From Gottfriedia sp049568075 (GTDB lineage: Bacteria; Bacillota; Bacilli; Bacillales; Bacillaceae_G), in the NCBI GenBank assembly GCA_049568075.1, contig CP144911.1: 64,000 nucleotides of DNA; one strand, 5' to 3'. The notes under the pieces are model-generated. The model was not told the DNA's origin and ran no database searches. It worked only from the letters and a program-made list of their open reading frames with translations. A program made the translations under genes and the position numbers. Shown here one piece after another: positions 57,710 to 64,000 of the stretch (position 1 is the first letter of the stretch; each line of letters starts with the position of its first letter).

Positions 57710-59101
57710 ATGTCAAAACTTTGGGGCGGACGTTTTACGAAGGAGACAAACCAATTAGTAGAAGAATTTACGGCATCAATTGAATTTGATCAAATAATGG
57801 CTAAAGAAGATATAGCTGGTAGTATCGCACATGCAACGATGCTTGGAGAATGTGGCATAATTGAAATCCAAGAGGCTGAACTTATAATAGAAGGTTTAAA
57901 TAATATATTAAAAAAAATTGAAAAAAATGAGGTTCAATTTAGTATTGAAAATGAAGATATTCATATGAATATCGAAAGCTTGTTAATTGAAGAAATCGGT
58001 CCTGTAGGAGGAAAACTACATACAGGGCGCAGTCGAAATGATCAAGTAGCAACGGATATGCACCTTTTTTTAAAAAATAACACATCCTCCATTATTGATT
58101 TAATTGAAGAAGTTCAGAATAAAATCATTTCGCAAGCAAAGAAACATGTAAATACAATTATGCCTGGCTATACGCACTTGCAAAGAGCGCAGCCAGTTTC
58201 ATTTGCACATCATATACTTACTTATTTTTGGATGCTTGAGCGTGATAAGAGTCGTCTCAAAGATAGTTTAAAACGAGTAGATATTTCACCACTAGGTGCA
58301 GGTGCATTAGCTGGAACTACTTTTCCAATTAACCGTTATCGTACCGCTGAATTACTTGGTTTTAGCGATATTTATCATAATAGTTTAGATGCAGTAAGCG
58401 ATCGTGATTTTATCGTAGAGTTCCTTTCACATGCATCATTACTTATGACACATATTTCTAGGCTATCAGAGGAATTTGTCATTTGGTCTAGTCAAGAATT
58501 TCAGTTTATTGAATTAGACGATGCTTTTTGTACCGGCTCTAGTATTATGCCGCAGAAAAAAAATCCAGATGTTCCAGAATTACTTCGAGGTAAAACTGGA
58601 AGAGTTTATGGAAGTTTAATCGGGTTATTAACTGTTTTAAAAGGACTTCCTTTAGCTTATAACAAGGACATGCAAGAAGATAAAGAAGGCATGTTTGATA
58701 CTGTTTATACTGTTGTAGGGGCATTGCAATTACTTTCAGGAATGATCGATACAATGAAAGTAAACGAAAATCGTATGTATGAAGCTGTTAAAAATGATTA
58801 TTCAAACGCTACTGACCTTGCTGACTACTTAGTGCGAAAAACTATCCCATTCCGACAAGCTCATGAAATCGTTGGAAAAACGGTTCTATATGCTATAGAG
58901 AATCATAAATTTCTTGGGGAATTAAATCTTGAGGAATTTAAGATGATTAATGAAGTGTTTGAAGAAGATATTTTTCATACATTAAATCCAAAAACGGTTA
59001 TGGAAGCAAGAATTAGTGAAGGTGGAACTTCTACAAATGAAGTTTGGAAACAAATAATGAAAGCGGAAGAGTGTTTAAGTATTACAACAAATATGGTATA
59101 A
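57710..59101 (+). CDS. argH: Argininosuccinate lyase
   Basis: 463 residues. N-terminal LWGGRFTKETNQLVEEFTAS, HTGRSRNDQVATD (about residues 102-114), the TGYTHLQRAQPVSF-like segment, and the fumarase-superfamily signature GSSIMPQKKNPDVPELLRGK near residue 278 (catalytic Ser loop). It releases fumarate and arginine. Last gene of the operon; AAGGAGGCAG precedes the ATG, and a terminator follows 10 bases after the stop. Confidence 0.97.
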   Translation: MSKLWGGRFTKETNQLVEEFTASIEFDQIMAKEDIAGSIAHATMLGECGIIEIQEAELIIEGLNNILKKIEKNEVQFSIENEDIHMNIESLLIEEIGPVGGKLHTGRSRNDQVATDMHLFLKNNTSSIIDLIEEVQNKIISQAKKHVNTIMPGYTHLQRAQPVSFAHHILTYFWMLERDKSRLKDSLKRVDISPLGAGALAGTTFPINRYRTAELLGFSDIYHNSLDAVSDRDFIVEFLSHASLLMTHISRLSEEFVIWSSQEFQFIELDDAFCTGSSIMPQKKNPDVPELLRGKTGRVYGSLIGLLTVLKGLPLAYNKDMQEDKEGMFDTVYTVVGALQLLSGMIDTMKVNENRMYEAVKNDYSNATDLADYLVRKTIPFRQAHEIVGKTVLYAIENHKFLGELNLEEFKMINEVFEEDIFHTLNPKTVMEARISEGGTSTNEVWKQIMKAEECLSITTNMV

Positions 59102-59111
59102 TTTCCCTATT

Positions 59112-59142
59112 GAAAGCGTCCAATTTCTTGGACGCTTTTTTG
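59112..59142 (+). terminator. Terminator of the arg operon
   Basis: GAAAGCGTCCAA pairs with TTGGACGCTTT, followed by TTT. Confidence 0.92.
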
Positions 59143-59217
59143 TGCTTCTAATTATTAATAATTTTCTATTCATTATGCAAATACTAGAAGCAGTTACTAA
59201 AAAAAGGTAGGTATGAT

Positions 59218-60225
59218 ATGAGCGCGAAAGAAAAAAGTAGAGTATTTAGAGCATCAGAAGGTATAGCACATGCTGTTTTTGTAATGATCGGTATCGGGTC
59301 TTTACTTGAGAGTATTGGAAAAATTTTTCATTTTGAATCTTTAATGACGATCGGATTATCAACTAAGTTATTAATGGCACCAGCTATTGGCGCAGGTATA
59401 GCCGTGTTATTAGGTTCAAGTACGTTAATCATTTTTTCTGCAATGGCTGCTGCAATAATCGGTTCCGGGGCATTGTTAATGGTAGATACGGCAATGACCA
59501 TTAAAATGGGTGAACCAGTCGGAGCACTTTTGTCAGCTTTAGTTGCAATCCTTGTTGGAAAAGCTGTTCAAGGTAAAACGAAACTAGATTTAATGGTTGT
59601 GCCTTTATTTGCCATCTTAATTTCAGGTATAGTTGGACTATATTTATCAAAGTGGATTTCTCCAATTTTAATAGCGGTTGGGAATTTTATTAAAGGTTCA
59701 ACAGAAGGTTCACCAATTATTGCTTCAATTGTATTAGCAGTCGTTTGGGGGATTTTAATTGTTTCTCCTGCTTCCTCAGCTGCATTAGCAATTGCCTTGA
59801 ATTTAGATGGAATAGCTGGAGGAGCTGCATTAGCGGGATGTGCAGCGCAATTTGTAGGATTAGCAGTTATCTCTGCACGAGAGAATGATCCAGGTAGTAT
59901 TCTTGGATTATTGATCATTACCCCAAAATTACAGCTACCTAATGTAACTAGGAATATTAAAATACTTATACCGACAGCAGTTGCAAGTGCCGTGGCAGGA
60001 CCGGTTTCTGCATTCCTATTTCATATTGAAGCGCCAAAAGAAATTGCAGGTTTAGGGTTATGTGCATTAGTTGCACCAATGAATTTATTAGCTACTTATG
60101 GAAGTTCAGTTATTATACCGATGATTGTTACATACGTATTAGTACCTGGGATTGTTTCGTATATCGTGTACATATTCTTAAAACAAACGGGTATGATTAA
60201 AGCTGGAGAGTTGAAGATATTATAA
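59218..60225 (+). CDS. PTS EIIC-like membrane protein
   Basis: 335 residues with about nine hydrophobic segments and Gly/Ala-rich stretches (LLMAPAIGAGIAVLLGSSTL, GIAGGAALAGCAAQFVGLAV). It fits the PTS_EIIC_2 family of isolated IIC-like proteins, which have no IIA or IIB domain. No such domains or other sugar genes are nearby, so phosphotransfer is doubtful and it may act as a plain permease or sensor. AAAGGTAGG precedes the ATG. Confidence 0.8.
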   Translation: MSAKEKSRVFRASEGIAHAVFVMIGIGSLLESIGKIFHFESLMTIGLSTKLLMAPAIGAGIAVLLGSSTLIIFSAMAAAIIGSGALLMVDTAMTIKMGEPVGALLSALVAILVGKAVQGKTKLDLMVVPLFAILISGIVGLYLSKWISPILIAVGNFIKGSTEGSPIIASIVLAVVWGILIVSPASSAALAIALNLDGIAGGAALAGCAAQFVGLAVISARENDPGSILGLLIITPKLQLPNVTRNIKILIPTAVASAVAGPVSAFLFHIEAPKEIAGLGLCALVAPMNLLATYGSSVIIPMIVTYVLVPGIVSYIVYIFLKQTGMIKAGELKIL

Positions 60226-60620
60226 TAATATTGAGTGCTGAAGTAACACGTAGTTGATGGGGTGCAAATAAGGGTTAACCAATCTTAAATAAATAGAGTG
60301 ATACAACTAAATTCAAAGAAATAACAATAAAATATAACTAAACCAAGTAAAAAGACCATTAAATGCATTTACTTGCCTACAAAAAAGAAAATGAGTACTA
60401 ATCACAGTACTCATTTTTCTGTTCATTGACTACTTATTAAGTTACACTTTTATCGATTCATAACAAATAATTTTGATCGAATTCCTGTAAAAATAGTGCC
60501 TTGTGCTAGATTGATTATTTTAGATGATTTCTCATTTTGTAACAGTTTTTCACCCAAGTTTCCTGCAAAAACAGCTATAATTGAAAAAAAAATGAAGGAA
60601 AAGGTTGGTAAAATAGTATT
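60226..60620. other. Intergenic region after the PTS-like gene
   Basis: About 395 bases of AT-rich DNA. It contains a symmetrical terminator (60,388-60,419) and, near 60,587, an ATGAAGGAAAAGG that may be the decayed start of the following acetyltransferase. Nothing else is recognised. Confidence 0.5.
60388..60419. terminator. Symmetrical terminator hairpin
   Basis: AAAATGAGTACT/AGTACTCATTTTT stem with a 6-nt loop, T-rich on one side and A-rich on the other, so it can act in both directions. Confidence 0.8.
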
Positions 60621-61085
60621 AAAGGAGAGTTTAATTTAACGCTTGAAACTGAAAGTAGTAAAAGAGAGAGACGATTAAAACAGTTATTTGGTTCAACTGG
60701 CGAATGCTTAAATATTGAGCCCACGTTTCGTTGTGATTATGGATACAATATTCACGTAGGTGAAAATTTCTATGTAAACTTTGATTGTGTCATACTGGAT
60801 GTTTGCCCGGTTCATATTGGCGTAAATTGTTTTATGGCACCAGGTGTACATATTTATACTGCTACAAATCCGCTTGATCCAGTTGAGAGGGCTAGTGGAG
60901 CTGAGTTTGGTAAACAAGTTACGATTGGTGATAATGTTTGGATTGGCGGAAGAGCCATCATTAACCCAGGAGTAACAATTGGGAATAATGTAGTAATCGC
61001 ATCTGGTGCCGTTGTAATAAAAGATGTTCCTGACAATGTAGTAGTTGGAGGGAATCGAGCGAGAATTATTAAGGAAGTTAAATAA
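60621..61085 (+). pseudogene. Maltose/galactoside O-acetyltransferase, 5'-truncated
   Basis: From about 60,640 the frame gives FNLTLETESSKRERRLKQLF, then IEPTFRCDYGYNIHVGENFY, the catalytic His region APGVHIYTATNPLDP, and GDNVWIGGRAIINPGVTIG hexapeptide repeats, ending NRARIIKEVK. This is the whole sugar O-acetyltransferase except the first ~35 residues (the MTEKEKMLAGELY-type start). A TAA precedes the preserved frame, and no start codon is found before the conserved part. An internal ATG at 60,834 would give only an 83-residue fragment. Probably inactive. Confidence 0.75.
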
Positions 61086-61163
61086 TAGAATTTACGAAAA
61101 AGCCTTTTTAGGAAAGCACACAGCGTTTAAGTAATTTTGTCCATGATAGAAATGGAGGGCTAT

Positions 61164-61925
61164 ATGTTTTATATTTTTTTCATTTGTATATTACTAGGTT
61201 TTTTGCTATTAGTTTACATGTTTATAGAGGCTCATATGAATATAGTTCGAAAACACGAAATCTCTTTTTCGAATACGCTCCTTGAGAAGCCAATTAGAAT
61301 CTTTTTTATTTCTGATATTCATAGAAGAAAAATAGATTCTTCTATTATTAAGAGGATGTCTAATCAAGTTGATCTTGTCATTATAGGCGGTGATTTATTA
61401 GAAAAAGGTGTGCCTCTTGCAAGGATAGCACAAAATATTCGAAAACTAAGTAGTCTTGGTGAGGTCTACTTTGTTTGGGGTAATAATGATATCGAAATGG
61501 AAAAGAAGGATTTAGTGACTATTTTTAATAAATGGAATGTAACTGTTTTGAAAAACGCCTCTGTTACGATAAACCATTTGCAAAGAGAATGGGCTATAAT
61601 TGGAGTAGATGATTTGAAAACGGGGAAGGTGGATCTTGATCTTGCCTTTCAAGGTGTTAAACAAAATGCATTTAAGCTTTTAGTGAGTCATAATCCAAGA
61701 ATCTTGAAGTTTTTAAAGAAAGAACATGGGGTATCTCTTGTTTTAAGTGGTCATACTCATGGCGGACAAATAAGGATTTTTGGTTTTGGTCCTTATGAGA
61801 AAGGAAAAACGCATGTATATAATAGCATGACTCAAATAATAAGTAATGGATATGGTACCACATCTATACCACTTAGATTAAATGCACGCCCTGAAACCCA
61901 TTACATTGTGATTAAAAGTATATAA
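61164..61925 (+). CDS. Membrane-anchored metallophosphoesterase
   Basis: About 253 residues. An N-terminal membrane helix (FYIFFICILLGFLLLVYMFI) is followed by a calcineurin-like phosphoesterase domain with all five metal motifs: FFISDIHR, VIIGGDLLEKG, FVWGNNDIE, LLVSHNPR and LSGHTHGGQIR. Related Bacillus proteins (YkoQ, YkuE) act at the membrane on lipid or wall substrates. ATG 61,164 follows ATGGAGGG; earlier in-frame starts lack a site. Confidence 0.9.
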   Translation: MFYIFFICILLGFLLLVYMFIEAHMNIVRKHEISFSNTLLEKPIRIFFISDIHRRKIDSSIIKRMSNQVDLVIIGGDLLEKGVPLARIAQNIRKLSSLGEVYFVWGNNDIEMEKKDLVTIFNKWNVTVLKNASVTINHLQREWAIIGVDDLKTGKVDLDLAFQGVKQNAFKLLVSHNPRILKFLKKEHGVSLVLSGHTHGGQIRIFGFGPYEKGKTHVYNSMTQIISNGYGTTSIPLRLNARPETHYIVIKSI

Positions 61926-62419
61926 AGTCGTAAAGACAATAACTTAAACATGAGATACAAAGCTACAAATGTATTTCATGTTTTTATTTGTTTTTTATTT
62001 CTTTTCTATACAATGTAAACTGAAAATTCGGAATTTTTTTATTAAATACCAAAAATAGAGAAAGATGTAAATATCTGGATTTATTAAAAATACATAAAAA
62101 AATTATTATGAATCTATCAAATTCCCCAAAATATGATTAAATTTATCAAATTCCCCCAATTTTAAAAAAGTTGGTATTTACCAAGAGTTTAGAGAATTTG
62201 TTCAATATTTTTGATGTTGAATCATCGGAATAATCTGAATTATTTAAAGGTTTATAATATTAGCTGACTAAAATTTAATAGAAATGTACGAAATTCCCCC
62301 AATACACGATACGTGTCGATTTTAGTAAAATAATTTTAATGTTAAATCTTAAGAAAATTTTTAAGATTCTAATAGTTAAGAAGGAAATTTTTATTAAAAG
62401 GTTAAAGGGGGATAACAAC
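61926..62419. other. Long leader region of the protease gene with AAATTCCCCCAA repeats
   Basis: 494 bases. A terminator for the phosphoesterase lies at 61,947-61,986. Then AAATTCCCC(C)AA appears three times (about 62,129, 62,152 and 62,293), the first two preceded by ATC (TATCAAATTCCCC). Spacing is 23 and ~141 bases. They could bind a regulator of exoprotease expression. The rest is AT-rich promoter DNA. Confidence 0.5.
61947..61986 (+). terminator. Terminator of the metallophosphoesterase gene
   Basis: ACATGAGATACA pairs with TGTATTTCATGT, followed by TTTTATTTG. Confidence 0.75.
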
Positions 62420-64000
62420 TTGGGAAAGTACAAAATTAGAAAAGTACTTGCAAGTGCAACAATTGGTGGTGTATTACTTTCTACAACGATTCCATATAAT
62501 GTTTTGGCAGCAACTAATACCCAAAACACCGTTGTAGGATCTAGAACAACAAGTAACCAATCTACAGCAATGAATTTAACACCTGAGCAACAAAATGTTT
62601 TGAAAAGCTTTAGTACAGAGAGTGAAGTTAAAGTTGATCCAAAAATTAATGTTAACAACGCTGCACCTGTTCAAGTAATTGCACAATTTAATCAAGCACC
62701 GGCAAAAGTTGCGGTACTTCAGCAAAAAGTAGCAGGTAACCAACTTTCGCTAAAAGAAGCAACTCAAGATGTAAATGATAGTCATAAACTATTTAAAGAT
62801 TTTGTTGAAAAAATGGTACCAACTAGAGCTGCTGGAACAAATGCAATTAGTACTTATTCAGCTACACCTAGTACTGCTACTTCTTCAGAAGCTACTAATC
62901 AATTAGACATTCAAATTACACGTGAATATAAGAATGCATTTAATGGAGTGGCGATGACACTTCCAGGAACTTATGTGAACCAATTATTAGAGTCAGGTTT
63001 AGTCAACCGAATTTTTAAAAATGAAGCTGTAAAGCTTGACCCTAGTGAGCTAGGGATTAAAGACAATGGTACTTCTACAAACATAAGTGGGAAAGCAGTA
63101 TCTTCATCAACGGCTGTTAATCAACAATATACTGTAGTACAAAATAACTATCCAGATACAATTGAAGAGAATTCAATTCCACTTCCAGGAATTGAAGACT
63201 TGCATAAAGAAGGCATTAAAGGTAAGGGAATCAAAGTCGGTGTGATCGACACTGGGATTGATTACAATCATCCAGATTTAACGGGTGTATATAAAGGCTA
63301 TCGTAAAGTAGATGGAGTAGATCCAGCGAGCATTGACCCAACTACAGTAAAAGGTTGGGACTTTGTTGATAATGATGCGGATCCAATGGAGACGACTTTA
63401 GAGGATTGGAAAAAAGCTGGTTCTCCAGAATCTCAAGGTGGGGAATATTATACTTACCATGGTACTCACGTTTCAGGAACGATTGCAGGACAAGCAAAAA
63501 ACAATATTAAATATCCAGTGTTAGGAGTAGCACCTGATGTTGATTTATATAATTATCGTGTATTAGGACCTTATGGTGGTGGGTATACAGATGCTGTTCT
63601 TGCAGGTATTGATAAAGCAGTAAAAGATGGAATGAATGTCATTAATTTATCGCTAGGCGCTTCAGTGAACGATCCGTTATATCCAACTTCGGCAGCAATA
63701 AATACTGCTACTTTAGCTGGTGTAACTTGTGTTGTTGCAGCTGGTAACGCTGGGCCAAATGAAGGTACACTTGGTTCGCCAGGTACAGCAGCATTAGCAA
63801 TTACGGTTGGTGCTAGTGATTTTCCAATGAATATTCCTACAGCATCAGCAACTGTTGGTTCTGAAGCATTCAACAATATGAAGCTGTTAGGTAGAGGTTA
63901 TAATGATGATTTAAACACACTTGTAAATAAATCATACCCTGTTGTCTATGTAGGTTTAGGTGGGAATGATGACTTTAAAGATGCAAATGGAAAAAAGATC
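62420..64000 (+). CDS. Secreted subtilisin-like serine protease (S8), cut by window edge
   Basis: 527 codons are visible and the frame is still open at base 64,000. A TTG start follows AAAGGGGGAT. The signal peptide is VLASATIGGVLLSTTIPYNV with cleavage near residue 31. An I9-like propeptide region follows (about residues 80-250, with PVQVIAQFNQAPAKV). The S8 domain shows the catalytic Asp in IKVGVIDTGIDYNHPDL (D277), catalytic His in YHGTHVSGTIAGQ (H347), and oxyanion-hole Asn in VVAAGNAGPNEG; the catalytic Ser would lie beyond the window. The size and the segment after the Asn suggest a Vpr-type large protease with a PA insert. Confidence 0.93.
   Translation, partial: MGKYKIRKVLASATIGGVLLSTTIPYNVLAATNTQNTVVGSRTTSNQSTAMNLTPEQQNVLKSFSTESEVKVDPKINVNNAAPVQVIAQFNQAPAKVAVLQQKVAGNQLSLKEATQDVNDSHKLFKDFVEKMVPTRAAGTNAISTYSATPSTATSSEATNQLDIQITREYKNAFNGVAMTLPGTYVNQLLESGLVNRIFKNEAVKLDPSELGIKDNGTSTNISGKAVSSSTAVNQQYTVVQNNYPDTIEENSIPLPGIEDLHKEGIKGKGIKVGVIDTGIDYNHPDLTGVYKGYRKVDGVDPASIDPTTVKGWDFVDNDADPMETTLEDWKKAGSPESQGGEYYTYHGTHVSGTIAGQAKNNIKYPVLGVAPDVDLYNYRVLGPYGGGYTDAVLAGIDKAVKDGMNVINLSLGASVNDPLYPTSAAINTATLAGVTCVVAAGNAGPNEGTLGSPGTAALAITVGASDFPMNIPTASATVGSEAFNNMKLLGRGYNDDLNTLVNKSYPVVYVGLGGNDDFKDANGKKI

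Overview
The window looks like a chromosomal segment of a low-GC, spore-forming Bacillaceae bacterium. It is AT-rich, uses strong GGAGG-type ribosome sites and many TTG starts, and carries YkuS, YhfW, YtiB, a probable YuzL-like protein and a Gmad2 lipoprotein. Most of it is ordinary housekeeping and accessory content. Three parts stand out.

(1) Positions 1-11,340 hold a compact, apparently catabolic cluster. It contains two ion-transporter-like permeases, two [2Fe-2S] ferredoxins, a creatininase-family amidohydrolase, a heme-oxygenase-fold diiron oxidase with all six metal ligands, an aldehyde dehydrogenase, a GlcG/HbpS-like protein, a FadR-type GntR regulator, an aspartate-dehydrogenase-like enzyme, two orphan small proteins and a two-gene chromate-type transporter. 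Six intergenic sites of the form ATTTGGTATACCAAAT sit in front of its transcription units, so it reads as one regulon. The parts suggest uptake of a nitrogen-containing organic acid, amide or lactam hydrolysis, oxidative cleavage by the diiron enzyme fed by the ferredoxins, and oxidation of the resulting aldehyde. The substrate is unknown.

(2) The RNA ligase gene rtcB (23,489-24,954) is interrupted at the codons for its metal-binding DIGCGM motif by a 275-nt group I (IA-like) intron without an internal ORF. The P1, P3-P9 and P7.1/P7.2 helices can be drawn. A RlaP-type RNA-repair nucleotidyltransferase gene lies about 30 kb away.

(3) Two dispersed repeat families occur. One is a ~160-bp MITE-like element (four good copies, two remnants). 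Three copies sit inside rho-independent terminators with flanking direct repeats. The other is a tandem hairpin array with a strict 52-bp period, seen at two unrelated loci, both between convergent genes.

Other blocks: 11.5-19.1 kb, mixed genes (YkuS, DUF1835, a broken NUDIX gene, a DMT exporter, AlkA, a lipoprotein nuclease, a flavin amine oxidase). 19.2-22.7 kb, a four-gene overlapping NAD salvage operon on the minus strand (pncA-pncB-nadD-nadE). 22.9-35.2 kb, GNAT, VOC, ComB, NUDIX, Hpt, YhfW, AEC and lipoprotein genes, with one frameshifted acetyltransferase. 35.6-37.7 kb, a two-component system. 38.5-44.1 kb, AlaX, an aldo/keto reductase, beta- and alpha-carbonic anhydrases on either side of the large repeat array, and a DNA alkylation repair protein. 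44.2-47.7 kb, a PCYCGC lipoprotein and an ArsR/CadA heavy-metal pair with two operators. 47.9-54.6 kb, DedA, RimL-like, HAD, MFS and APH-like genes and decayed remnants. 54.7-59.1 kb, dps and an argF-argG-argH operon with an ARG-box candidate. 59.2 kb to the end, a PTS IIC-like protein, a 5'-truncated sugar acetyltransferase, a metallophosphoesterase, and the first 527 codons of a secreted subtilisin-like protease cut by the window edge.
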